Assembly: GCA_041441465.1 (NCBI GenBank)
Contig: JASDSY010000040.1
Location: 179,979 to 243,978 of the forward strand
DNA: 64,000 nt
Origin: JASDSY01 sp041441465
GTDB taxonomy: Bacteria > Muiribacteriota > UBA9980
Direction: 5' to 3'
The position numbers were made by a program, and so were the translations under genes. Shown piece after piece: positions 53,733-62,726 of this stretch. The notes under the pieces are model-generated. The model was not told the DNA's origin, did not search any database, and was given only the letters and a program-made list of their open reading frames with translations. The first letter of the stretch is position 1. Each line of letters begins with the position of its first letter.

Positions 53733-54728
53733 ATGAACAGTAATTCAAGCAAAAAAAACACGGCCGCGTTGGTCCGGATATCTGCCGTATTTTTTATATT
53801 AATTATTTTATTCTGCGGACGCTCTGCGGCGAACGCTTCTTTAAAGGATGGTAAGGAAATGGATTCTGCTGAAATCATATTGAAACAGGGCGTTATCTTA
53901 TTTGAGTCGCGCGATATCGACGGCGCGATGAAAAAATACGAGGAAGCTTTAAAATTAAGGCCGGAATATGAAGATGCTATATATAACATGGCTTTATGCT
54001 ACCAGCACAAGAAAGATAACGCCAAGGCGATCGAGCTTTATGAAAAGATTATAGCCAAAAACCAGAAACATTACGCCGCTTTTTTAAATATAGGCATTTC
54101 TTATGAGGACAGCGGCAACTCCGAGAAGGCGCTTAGTTATTTACAAAAAGCCATGGAAATTGATCCGCGCAGGTTCGAAACCTACTATAATCTTTCGAAT
54201 ATATACCTCGAGATGAAAAAATACGATAACGCCGTCGAAGTTTGTAAAATAGGCGCGGCGCTTAATCCGTCGCACGACAGAATACATAATAATATGGGCT
54301 ACGCTTATTTTTTCAGCGGCAAAAAAAACGAGGGAATAAAATGCGCCGAAATAGCCGTAGGGCTTAACCCTAAAAACGAGGTCGCGCACTTTAACCTCGC
54401 GACTTACCTTGACGACGCCGGAGACATAAAAAAAGCTTATGAACATTACATGGCGGCACTTCAATTAAAGCCGGATTACCCGGACGCGCTTTTGAATGCA
54501 GGCATTATAGAAGCGCAAAACGGCGATTACGTTAAGGCGGAAACGCATTTTATGAAAGCCAAACAACTGAATTCCAAAGACGCGCGCGCATATCAAAATC
54601 TCGGGATATTATACGATATGAAAAATGAATATAATAAAGCGCTCGCTGAATATCAGAAAGCAGTTTCGCTCGACTCAACCCTTATGAGAGAGCTCGGCGC
54701 GAGAATCGGCGAATTATCGAAAATGTAG
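53733..54728 (+). CDS. TPR-repeat protein with N-terminal membrane anchor or signal
   Basis: This 331-residue protein has an N-terminal hydrophobic segment (about 18-34, signal anchor or signal peptide) and about eight TPR units from residue 55 to the end, such as DAIYNMALCYQHKKDNAKAIELYEKII and AFLNIGISYEDSGNSEKALSYLQKAMEI. The ATG at 53733 is preferred over the GTG at 53724, because GGAG lies 8 bases upstream. It follows the VWA protein gene by 40 bases and probably belongs to that operon. It is likely an extracytoplasmic scaffold. Confidence 0.85.
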   Translation: MNSNSSKKNTAALVRISAVFFILIILFCGRSAANASLKDGKEMDSAEIILKQGVILFESRDIDGAMKKYEEALKLRPEYEDAIYNMALCYQHKKDNAKAIELYEKIIAKNQKHYAAFLNIGISYEDSGNSEKALSYLQKAMEIDPRRFETYYNLSNIYLEMKKYDNAVEVCKIGAALNPSHDRIHNNMGYAYFFSGKKNEGIKCAEIAVGLNPKNEVAHFNLATYLDDAGDIKKAYEHYMAALQLKPDYPDALLNAGIIEAQNGDYVKAETHFMKAKQLNSKDARAYQNLGILYDMKNEYNKALAEYQKAVSLDSTLMRELGARIGELSKM

Positions 54729-54756
54729 ATATGGTAATATATTATAAGGAACCTTT

Positions 54757-54894
54757 ATGAAAATTTTAAAACTCGAAGCGGCAAAAAATCAGTTGGAAAC
54801 GGCCATTAAATTATATTTTCAAGATGCCGACCCTATTTCAATTCATACTTTAGCGGATTTTTGGGAGATAAAACGCAATATTATTCAGTTATGA
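54757..54894 (+). pseudogene. Truncated remnant of a conserved small protein
   Basis: The 45-codon frame encodes KILKLEAAKNQLETAIKLYFQDADPISIHTLA, matching the start of a conserved hypothetical family (pattern QLxTAIxLYFxxxDPxSIHTLxxAAY). After this the sequence leaves the family pattern (DFWEIKRN) and stops within 13 residues. Family members are usually longer. AAGGA precedes the ATG by 5 bases. A broken gene is the best reading, though a shortened functional protein cannot be excluded. Confidence 0.5.
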
Positions 54895-54947
54895 AAAAAA
54901 GTTTATGCTTAAATTCTATTTTATTTGATAATATTTATTAAGTAATC

Positions 54948-55907
54948 ATGATGGCGGTGAGTTGTATGAATAATAGTTCATACTATGATTTAAAAATACC
55001 TGTTCTATCAGTGCTGTTGTTTCAGCGTTTAAAATTTATAGTTGTGTTTGTAATTTTTGTCTATGTGTTTTTTAATTTTGCTCCTAAAGTATTTGCTGCG
55101 CCCGACCCGCTTACCCTCGGCATGCAGCTTATGAACCAGAAAAAATTTAGCGAGGCGCGCCAGGTTTTAAAAAACGCCATACAGAGCGACCCGTATAATG
55201 AGCTTTTATGGACGGCATTCGAAAGCTGCGTGCGCAGCGACGCCTATAATTCTATCGGAAACGCGAAAGAAGATAATGAACCGGCCGCTAAAAAACAAGC
55301 AGCCGAAAAAACTCAACTGCCTGAAAATTCGGCTAAATTTGATATCGACGAAAATGACACCGTCGCCGTTATGTTCAAAAACTTGCAGGCCGCCTCTGAG
55401 TTAAACGGAAACCGGACGGACGCGCCAAACGTTCAAGATCAGCAAAGCGCTCGAGATAATATCGACGGCCAGGAAAATTTTACTCTTGAAAGCGACTTTT
55501 CAGGCGGCACCGTCAAAGGCGCATTAGGCTGCATATTAACCGAATCTTTTAAATTTGTCAAAGTAGATAACGTAAGTTTTCTGGCTTTAAAAAGTGGTAT
55601 AGTTACTGCCTCTATGACATTTTCGTTCCAGATAAAAAAGACATTTCCGAGAAAAATCATGCTCGGCCTTTCGCACCGCGTTTTGAAGCGCGATAAATAT
55701 AAGACAAGCGCTAAATTTACACTGAACGTTAATGATAACAAAATCAATTACGACGATATTAAGCTCGGCAATACGGTTGAAAATATAGAATTTGACGTCA
55801 CTAATTTCTGCAAAAACGGCGGAAACATAATAAATATTACCGTGGATAAAAGCGCCGCGCCGTATCTTCTTAAAAGCGTGAAATTGACACAACTGAATAA
55901 ATTATAG
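54948..55907 (+). CDS. Membrane- or cell-surface-anchored protein with TPR-like start
   Basis: This 319-residue protein has a hydrophobic helix near 28-48 (VVFVIFVYVFF...), which serves as a signal or anchor, then a TPR-like segment LGMQLMNQKKFSEARQVLKNAIQSDP. A disordered Glu/Lys/Asn-rich stretch follows, then a beta-rich C-terminal domain of about 150 residues with no motif I recognise. The ATG at 54966 is an alternative start. It may belong to the TPR-protein operon upstream, though a remnant gene lies between them. Confidence 0.6.
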   Translation: MMAVSCMNNSSYYDLKIPVLSVLLFQRLKFIVVFVIFVYVFFNFAPKVFAAPDPLTLGMQLMNQKKFSEARQVLKNAIQSDPYNELLWTAFESCVRSDAYNSIGNAKEDNEPAAKKQAAEKTQLPENSAKFDIDENDTVAVMFKNLQAASELNGNRTDAPNVQDQQSARDNIDGQENFTLESDFSGGTVKGALGCILTESFKFVKVDNVSFLALKSGIVTASMTFSFQIKKTFPRKIMLGLSHRVLKRDKYKTSAKFTLNVNDNKINYDDIKLGNTVENIEFDVTNFCKNGGNIINITVDKSAAPYLLKSVKLTQLNKL

Positions 55908-56066
55908 TAAAATACTCACCGTAATGGGCCGGTCTGATAAACATTATAAAAATATATTCATTTGCTTATATCAGAAAATTATAATATGCTGAATTTATTA
56001 AATTCTATGATTTTAATTTGCTTGAAAATTAATTTAACTCGAATTATTTTAATTATTTGACCTGCT

Positions 56067-56672
56067 CTAATAATGCAGAAGTATGCTTACCGGTTCGCCT
56101 TCTGATTTTATATTGGAATACACAAAAAATAATGTTTTGCTCGATATTTGGTATTCCGATAATTTATATAAAATCTTATTTTCCTGTTCCGCTAATGCGC
56201 ACAAATTACCGCTGTCTGAAAAGATAAGGAAACAATCCTTGCCGCCGCCGGCAGTTTCATTTTTCACATTTTTTTCTGCGGTCTGATTTATTCCGTCAAT
56301 TCTTGCGGCATTTCTGTTTATAAATGTTTTTATATCATCTATTTTTTCAAAATCATTGATGTCGCCGAAAAATTTTTGGGCGTTTTTCAGTAATTCATCT
56401 TCAAAAACGCTTTCGCCTGTTACAAAGTAATAAAAATCAGCGCTGGATTCAATCTGCCTTGAAAGCGCCAGCAGCTGGATATATATGTCGAGAATATGGC
56501 CGCGGCATTTTGAAAGTATTTCTTTCTCGCGCAAAGGCACATATTTTAAAGGCGAATTTTTCAGCTTTTGAATTTGTTTCGACAACGCAAACCGTTCATC
56601 GAGTTTTTTTATTAAAACTTCGTCGATTTCATCTATTTTTGAACGCAATCCGTTAATTGAATTTTCCTGCAT
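56067..56672 (-). CDS. Chorismate mutase type II-like protein with possible degenerate P-protein tail
   Basis: This 201-residue protein starts with a type-II (AroQ) chorismate-mutase-like helical domain: LRSKIDEIDEVLIKKLDERFALSKQIQKLKNS, then VPLREKEILSK. Arg10, Arg27, Lys38 and Arg49-Glu50 align with catalytic R11, R28, K39, R51 and E52 of E. coli, while the Asp48 position is not conserved. The remaining 110 residues include FGDINDFEKIDDIKTFI and KTLFFVYSNIKSEGEPVSIL, which faintly echo the prephenate dehydratase start and the ACT-domain start of P-proteins, with everything between missing. It faces away from the exporter operon. Function is uncertain. Confidence 0.55.
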   Translation of the reverse strand: MQENSINGLRSKIDEIDEVLIKKLDERFALSKQIQKLKNSPLKYVPLREKEILSKCRGHILDIYIQLLALSRQIESSADFYYFVTGESVFEDELLKNAQKFFGDINDFEKIDDIKTFINRNAARIDGINQTAEKNVKNETAGGGKDCFLIFSDSGNLCALAEQENKILYKLSEYQISSKTLFFVYSNIKSEGEPVSILLHY

Positions 56673-56766
56673 GTTAATTTTCCTTTATAATTTTATATCT
56701 ACTTAATTATCTTATAACGATTTTTTTTTGTCAAGTTTTTATTTTGTTAATTTATGGTTAAAATTA

Positions 56767-56795
56767 TTGACAAATCTAGGGTTTTTATTTATAAT
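56767..56795 (+). promoter_or_regulatory. Strong sigma-70 promoter of the exporter operon
   Basis: A perfect TTGACA at 56767-56772, a 17-base spacer and a perfect TATAAT at 56790-56795. The predicted start is about 50 bases before the ATG at 56852. This is the best consensus match in the window. Confidence 0.8.
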
Positions 56796-56851
56796 AAATA
56801 AAAATTTAACGAATGAACGTTCAAAATAATCGGATGACAGGTGAACATAAT

Positions 56852-58186
56852 ATGAATTTCAGGAAAAACAGCGGGATTACTCTGGTATTTTCAATTATTG
56901 TAATTATTTTAACAGGTTTAATTGTTTCTTATGATTACGCGTATGCTAAAAATATAGATGATTTTTTAACATTGGCTCTTACGAGTTCGCGCGAAGTCAA
57001 AAAGATGAAAATCGAACTTCAAAATAACAATAATTCCAACCTTATAGAAGAAATCTCATATAATCCTAATTTTACTGTAACGCTTGATAACAACCACAAT
57101 TACACTTACACGTTAAATAAAAAAGTTGCAGACCTTGTCAATTTATCGGTTACAAGAGGCGACAGCTATGATAACGCCGATAAAGGCACGACGACTTATT
57201 CGTTGTCGCTTGATTTAAGAAGGCTTGATAATTCCGATTTATTATCTGTTAAATATTCCTATAACCTCGACCTTTTAAACTACGTAACGCAGCGCGAAAA
57301 ATTGAAACTCAGAATTATAAGGGATTTTTACGATCTGATATCGCAGATTGAGGAATATAAAGTCCTTGAAAGTTCATGCGAACGCTGGAAAGATATGCTT
57401 AATTACTCGAAATCACGATATGAACTCGGGCTTGCCAATAAAATAGACTACTTAAACGCTGAGGTAAATCTCGGCCAGGCGCAAAATAACCTGCTGCGCC
57501 AGAGCCAGTCGATTGAAACCGCTAAAGAGCAGTTTCTGGACTTAATCGGATACGATGTCAAAAAAGGCGATGTCGCTAAAATTGATTTCGGTTATGATAT
57601 AAAATTCGAGCCTATGAATACCGCTTCAATCATGCTTATAAAAACCTCGCCTTCTAAAGAATATGTGCGCGAAGATTACGAGGCTGAAAAAGTAAGGCTG
57701 AAAATCGCCGAAATCAAATATAATAAGATAAAAAAACAGGCTCTTCCGAAACTTAAATTAAATTTAAGCCGTACCGAATATGAAAATAAATCGCTGTCTA
57801 ATAATTTCAGCTCGATGGTAACCTACGATTTTAACCTTGGCCCGCAAAGTAATAAAATAAGCGAATGGATCGAAAAAAATAATTACGAGCTTCGTAATAT
57901 ATCACTTAGCGAACTTGACAGCTCGATATTGATAGAGCAGCGCGATATTGTCAGGAAAATCGATTACCTTGAAAAAGCTTATGAAATTGCGGCGAAAAAC
58001 CTGACACAGGCCGAGGAAAATTATGAATTCTCAAAATTAAGCTTTCAAAAAGGTATGATATCAAATATCGACCTTCGCGATGCCCAGGAAAAGCTGACTT
58101 CGGCCAAAAGAAATGTCATATCGCTTATCATTCAGCATAAAGTGGCAAAATACCAATTTTATTACGCTATGGGGAAAGACTTATAA
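56852..58186 (+). CDS. TolC-like outer-membrane efflux protein
   Basis: The 444-residue protein has an N-terminal signal peptide (MNFRKNSGITLVFSIIVIILTG..., cleavage near YAYA) and the OEP helical pattern: SRYELGLANKIDYLNAEVNLGQAQNNLLRQSQSIETAKEQFLDLIG and a second such unit, AEENYEFSKLSFQKGMISNIDLRDAQEKLTSAKRNV. The two repeats form the TolC-like tunnel. The ATG at 56852 is chosen over that at 56813 because AGGTGA precedes it. First gene of the export operon; it supplies the outer-membrane exit duct. Confidence 0.88.
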   Translation: MNFRKNSGITLVFSIIVIILTGLIVSYDYAYAKNIDDFLTLALTSSREVKKMKIELQNNNNSNLIEEISYNPNFTVTLDNNHNYTYTLNKKVADLVNLSVTRGDSYDNADKGTTTYSLSLDLRRLDNSDLLSVKYSYNLDLLNYVTQREKLKLRIIRDFYDLISQIEEYKVLESSCERWKDMLNYSKSRYELGLANKIDYLNAEVNLGQAQNNLLRQSQSIETAKEQFLDLIGYDVKKGDVAKIDFGYDIKFEPMNTASIMLIKTSPSKEYVREDYEAEKVRLKIAEIKYNKIKKQALPKLKLNLSRTEYENKSLSNNFSSMVTYDFNLGPQSNKISEWIEKNNYELRNISLSELDSSILIEQRDIVRKIDYLEKAYEIAAKNLTQAEENYEFSKLSFQKGMISNIDLRDAQEKLTSAKRNVISLIIQHKVAKYQFYYAMGKDL

Positions 58187-58192
58187 TTTAAT

Positions 58193-59872
58193 ATGAAACA
58201 ATTTGCGTTAAAAAACTTAAAACTTATAATAATTTCAGCACTTCTGATAATCGCCGGCTGCGGCGTTACCGGAACCTTTTCCGTTACCGGCGGAATATTT
58301 TCGAAAGACTCGTCAGCTAAGGCATTCGGCGAGTTTTTAAAATATACGCCACAATGCGGAACATTTGAGATAAAAATTAAATCGAACGGAAAAATAGAGT
58401 GTATCAAAGAATATAATATCACTGTGCCTGACCGTATATGGGATTCACGTATCGAGAAGCTCGCGGCCGAGGGCGCCGAAATTAAATCAGGCGAAGTGAT
58501 ATGCAAATTAAACACAAGAAATTTTGAGGAAAGCGTCACACGCGCCGAAGGGCAGGTCGCTAATTCGGAAAATGAGCTCGAAGAGCTCAAGAAAAACAAC
58601 GATCTTGAGGAATATTCAAAAAATAATGAAATTGAAAAGAAAAATCTGCAGTACGAAGTGAATCTGTTTAAGTTAAATGAAACAAAAAAGGGCGCGGATA
58701 CCATCGATGTCGAGATCAGTTCGATAAATATCGATAAGAATTCATCTAATATCGATAATTTCAAAAATAAACTCAAGTCTCAGGAAGAGTTAAAAAAACG
58801 CGGATTTCTCAGCAGTTTTCAATATGCAGATATGGAGCTGGAATATCAAAATAACCAGCTTGAATTGGAAAAAAATAAAAACAAATTGGAATCATTGCGG
58901 AACGAACCTGACATAAACGAAATAAAAAAATATGAGATGAATGTAGCTAAATATTCACTTGACCTTGAGCTGGCCCGGAAAGAAATAGAGGCATTTAAAA
59001 TTGTAAATAAAATTGAGGAAGACAAAAAACTTCTTGATATTAAACATAAAAATAAGCGCCTTGAAATGGAAAAAAAGGTCATCGTGAATGCCGAAATGAA
59101 AGCGCCCATAGACGGCACTTTGCTTTATCAAAATACATGGATGGGCAAGACAAGAATTGGCATGAACGTCTGGCAGGGTCTTGGAATACTCAAAATCGTT
59201 GATTTTTCGGCAATGAAAATTACTGTCAGCGTTAATGAAAAATATATCGACCGTTTTAAGGAAGGCGCCGACGCACGGATAATTGTAAGCGCGCTTCCCG
59301 GAAAATTATTTAACGGCTATGTAAAATCAGTGTCAAATCTTGCCAAGCTCCGCGATGAAACCGATCCTAAAGGCCCTAAAGATTTTGATGTCACAATATA
59401 CTTCAAAGATACCTTTGAGGTTAAGCTTTTGCCGAATATGTCCGCCGATGTCGATATAATATGCAAAAAAATTGAAAATGCCGTAAAAATACCTAAAGAC
59501 ATGGTTAATTCCGAAAATAAAATAAGTTTTATAAGGCCTTATAAAAAAGAATTAGTCGTATTTAAGCAGACAATTAGCGAGCCGGCCGCCAGCGAAAAGA
59601 ACTTGATTGCCAAAACGGACAATAATAACGCCGGAGCTACTGCCGAAAACCGCGTCGGAACGCCCCAAAAAAATGAAAACCAGGTTCGGGAAATCGCGGG
59701 AGTGCGCGACACCGATAAACTAAATGACGGCGCCGGGTTGACTCCCGCGGCTGAAGATAAAGATTATTATTATTTTAATGCGGCATCCAATGATATTTTA
59801 AAAAATTCAGTTATTGAAATGCCATTCGAAAATTTTGAAACGGAAAGTGTGAATGGAACCGAACAAAAATAA
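58193..59872 (+). CDS. Membrane-fusion lipoprotein (HlyD/MacA-like periplasmic adaptor)
   Basis: The 559-residue protein has a lipobox LIIAGC with Cys22, so it is a lipoprotein anchored to a membrane. A lipoyl/barrel-sandwich half-domain (IEKLAAEGAEIKSGEVICKL) precedes a long coiled coil (about 105-295). The second half-domain is marked by MKAPIDGTLLY, followed by a beta-barrel (VNEKYIDRFKEGADARIIVSALPGKLFNGYV) and a disordered tail of about 120 residues. This is the HlyD/MacA-type layout. It starts 6 bases after the channel gene and overlaps the next gene by 20 bases. Confidence 0.87.
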   Translation: MKQFALKNLKLIIISALLIIAGCGVTGTFSVTGGIFSKDSSAKAFGEFLKYTPQCGTFEIKIKSNGKIECIKEYNITVPDRIWDSRIEKLAAEGAEIKSGEVICKLNTRNFEESVTRAEGQVANSENELEELKKNNDLEEYSKNNEIEKKNLQYEVNLFKLNETKKGADTIDVEISSINIDKNSSNIDNFKNKLKSQEELKKRGFLSSFQYADMELEYQNNQLELEKNKNKLESLRNEPDINEIKKYEMNVAKYSLDLELARKEIEAFKIVNKIEEDKKLLDIKHKNKRLEMEKKVIVNAEMKAPIDGTLLYQNTWMGKTRIGMNVWQGLGILKIVDFSAMKITVSVNEKYIDRFKEGADARIIVSALPGKLFNGYVKSVSNLAKLRDETDPKGPKDFDVTIYFKDTFEVKLLPNMSADVDIICKKIENAVKIPKDMVNSENKISFIRPYKKELVVFKQTISEPAASEKNLIAKTDNNNAGATAENRVGTPQKNENQVREIAGVRDTDKLNDGAGLTPAAEDKDYYYFNAASNDILKNSVIEMPFENFETESVNGTEQK

Positions 59873-62726
59873 AATAAACGATATTACAATTTTATCTCTG
59901 GCCCATACTTTTGCGGTTTATTTTAATACCCGCTCAAAATCATGGAAATTAACCTTCATGTCAATTTTTTCTATATTATTGGTTGCGATAGTTTATGTAT
60001 TTTTTTCAGGCGATGATAATGCGCCTAAAATAACATATTGCAATGTTAAAAGAGCTGATTTGAAAGTAACTCTTCCGATGCACGGCATAATAGAGGCTAA
60101 GGAAAAAGTTGATATCGCGGCTTTATTTGACGGAATTATAGAATATCTTCGCCCTGAGGGTGATTTTGTAAAAAAAGGCGAAGTTATCGCGCGGCTCCAG
60201 ACTGAAGACATAAAAAGCGATCTTGAAAGCTCCCAGCTTTCGAAGCGGCAGGTTGAAATCGATTATAAAATAAGCCAGATTGACGATGAATTAAAACTTT
60301 TTGAAAAGACAAACAGGCGCTTTTACGCGTACAGGACCATGAAAAAAGACGAGATCCAATATAATCAGATGAAATACGGCCTGGATTACACAAAGAAAAT
60401 CGAATACGAATACCAGATAAATAACGCTGAAATCGATATAAATAACCTTGAAAACGAAATCAAGGAAAAAGAAGTACTTAAAAATAAAGGGTTTGTGTCG
60501 GCCGAAGAGATTAACGATTTGAAAGCGCAGTTATACGCGAAACGAAAAACTCGCGAAATTACTAAACTGAACCTTGAAAAGCTCCTGAAAGGCATTGATA
60601 TTAAGCAGCTGGCCGATAAGGAAACTGAGATTTCGACGGATAAATTGGACCTTAACTACGCCAAACAGGCTTACGAGGTCTTTCTTACAGGAAAAAAAGT
60701 CACCAAACGCGGTATATTAAGGCGGCTTGATAATTTTTCCAAGGAAGTGTCGTATAAGCAGCAAATGCTAGATGACGCCGAAATCAAAGCGCCGATGGAC
60801 GGTATTGTCATTTACGGCAAGACGTGGATAACCGAAGGGCAGCAGGAGAAAGTCAAAGAAGGCATAAATGTTTTCGAAGGCTGGCCTTTTATGAGCGTTT
60901 CATCTGTAAATGAAATGAACATAGTATTTAAGGTTAACGAAGTGGATGTCGCTAAATTGAAAAATGGCATGGCAGTTGATTTTACGCTTTCAGCTGATCC
61001 GGCGGTTAAACATAGCGGTGAAATTATCGGAATTGATAATGTCGCTAAAACCTCAAAAAAAGACGCTAATTCAATCTCCAATATAAAAGTCAAGGCGCGT
61101 ATTAAAGATAAAATTCCCGAAGTTAAACCGGGTATGACCGTTAACGCTGAAATAATACTCGGCGAGTCCAAAAATACTCTGGTTGTTCCGAGACAAGCCG
61201 TAATCGACGGCTGCTTAAGAATGAAAAACGGCGAAAAAGTTAAAGTCGAAACAGGCCTTGTCAGTATTGCGATGGTTGAAATTAAATCAGGCGCGAATGA
61301 AAATGATATAGTTATTGACTCTATAATAGAACCGGGTGCCGCTTCCGGAATAAAAAGCGCGGCCGCCGCTCAAAAATCCTCTGAATATAAGGTTAAAAAG
61401 GGAGACATGGCTGATTTCATAAAGGACATCGGCGAGCTGGCCCCTTTAAATAAAGCTAACGTTTCGGTTCCTTTTTCCGGAAAAATCAATAAAATAGCCG
61501 ACGAGGGAACTTTTGTCGAAAAAGATTACGAAATCGCCATAATCGATGTTAAAGAACGTGAGGATAAACTGGCTGAGACCGAATTGAAACTTAAAGTTCT
61601 CGAAAAGGATAAAAAATTAATAAAGGAAAAAGCGCAGTCCGAAATAAAAAATCTTGAAAATTCGATCGAAGTCAAAAAAATGGATAAGAATATAGCGCTT
61701 ATTGAATATGAAATATTGATCATGCCTATGAAAAAATACGACCGCAAGGATTTTGAAATCGCCATTAAATTAGCCCAAAATGCCCTTAAGGGAATCGAGA
61801 ATGAGTATAAATCGAAAGAGGAAATGGCGAAGAAAGGTTATGTATCGCAAAATGAGCTCAGTAAAATAAAATTACGGCTTAATAACGCGCAAGCCGATCT
61901 CGCGGTGGCAAAATATAAATATGATTATCAAAAGTCTCTGCCGACTAATAACAATGTTGAAAAAGCCAAAATTGAAATCGAGACTAAAAATCTCGATTAC
62001 GATCTTACCGTTTCTAAGCTTGAAAATCGCAAAAATAAATTGAAATGCGAGATTGAAAAAAACGACATAGAGCAGAAATTCAATAATACTCAGATAACTA
62101 AAATAAAAAAAATAATAAATCAGGCCAACGTTAAAGCGCCGGCTTCCGGGACCATAATTTATGTAAGCCGCTGGTCTAACGAGGGGATGAAGAAAATAAA
62201 AGAAGGCGATAAAACTCACGGTAATATGACATTTATGGAAGTCGCGAACCTTGATAAGTTTTATATTAAAGGCAGTATCGCCGAGGAACAGTTCCGGCAG
62301 ATAAAAAAAAGCCAGCCAGTCGAGTTTTACCTGCCGGCGATGCCTGAAAAACGCTATAAGGGCAAAATAAAAAATATCAGCTTGTTCGCGCGTGAAAAAG
62401 AAGAGGCAAATTTTTCATTCGCGTCTGACCCGGAAGCTGCCGAACTTGTCGAATCACTCAGATATTTTGACATAGAAATCGAAACGGACGAGAAAAATCC
62501 GCGGTTCCAGCCTGGAATTTCAGTTATTTTCGAAATAGTCCTCGATACCAAGAAAAATGTCCTTAAAATTCCTCGCAAATATCTGCTTAAGGATGAAAAT
62601 ACCGGCGAAAACTATGTAACTATGAGCGGCGGCGCGAGAAGGACCGTAAAAACCGGTATTTTAAATGTTGACGAAGTCGAGATTTGCGAAGGGCTGAACG
62701 AAGGTGATTCGATTGTTGTTTACTGA
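59853..62726 (+). CDS. Double membrane-fusion protein (two tandem HlyD-type modules)
   Basis: This 957-residue protein has one transmembrane helix (about 31-48) and then two complete adaptor modules. The first (about 55-465) has FVKKGEVIARLQ, a coiled coil, MDGIVIYGKTWITEGQ and VNEVDVAKLKNGMAVDFTLSADPAVKHSGEI. The second (about 510-957) has FVEKDYEIAIIDV, a coiled coil, PASGTIIYVSRWSNEGMK, FRQIKKSQPVEFYLPAMPEKRYKGKI and a terminal barrel. Adaptors of this family are normally single-module (about 400 residues). The gene overlaps the lipoprotein by 20 bases and the permease by 23 bases. Confidence 0.85.
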   Translation: MEPNKNKINDITILSLAHTFAVYFNTRSKSWKLTFMSIFSILLVAIVYVFFSGDDNAPKITYCNVKRADLKVTLPMHGIIEAKEKVDIAALFDGIIEYLRPEGDFVKKGEVIARLQTEDIKSDLESSQLSKRQVEIDYKISQIDDELKLFEKTNRRFYAYRTMKKDEIQYNQMKYGLDYTKKIEYEYQINNAEIDINNLENEIKEKEVLKNKGFVSAEEINDLKAQLYAKRKTREITKLNLEKLLKGIDIKQLADKETEISTDKLDLNYAKQAYEVFLTGKKVTKRGILRRLDNFSKEVSYKQQMLDDAEIKAPMDGIVIYGKTWITEGQQEKVKEGINVFEGWPFMSVSSVNEMNIVFKVNEVDVAKLKNGMAVDFTLSADPAVKHSGEIIGIDNVAKTSKKDANSISNIKVKARIKDKIPEVKPGMTVNAEIILGESKNTLVVPRQAVIDGCLRMKNGEKVKVETGLVSIAMVEIKSGANENDIVIDSIIEPGAASGIKSAAAAQKSSEYKVKKGDMADFIKDIGELAPLNKANVSVPFSGKINKIADEGTFVEKDYEIAIIDVKEREDKLAETELKLKVLEKDKKLIKEKAQSEIKNLENSIEVKKMDKNIALIEYEILIMPMKKYDRKDFEIAIKLAQNALKGIENEYKSKEEMAKKGYVSQNELSKIKLRLNNAQADLAVAKYKYDYQKSLPTNNNVEKAKIEIETKNLDYDLTVSKLENRKNKLKCEIEKNDIEQKFNNTQITKIKKIINQANVKAPASGTIIYVSRWSNEGMKKIKEGDKTHGNMTFMEVANLDKFYIKGSIAEEQFRQIKKSQPVEFYLPAMPEKRYKGKIKNISLFAREKEEANFSFASDPEAAELVESLRYFDIEIETDEKNPRFQPGISVIFEIVLDTKKNVLKIPRKYLLKDENTGENYVTMSGGARRTVKTGILNVDEVEICEGLNEGDSIVVY

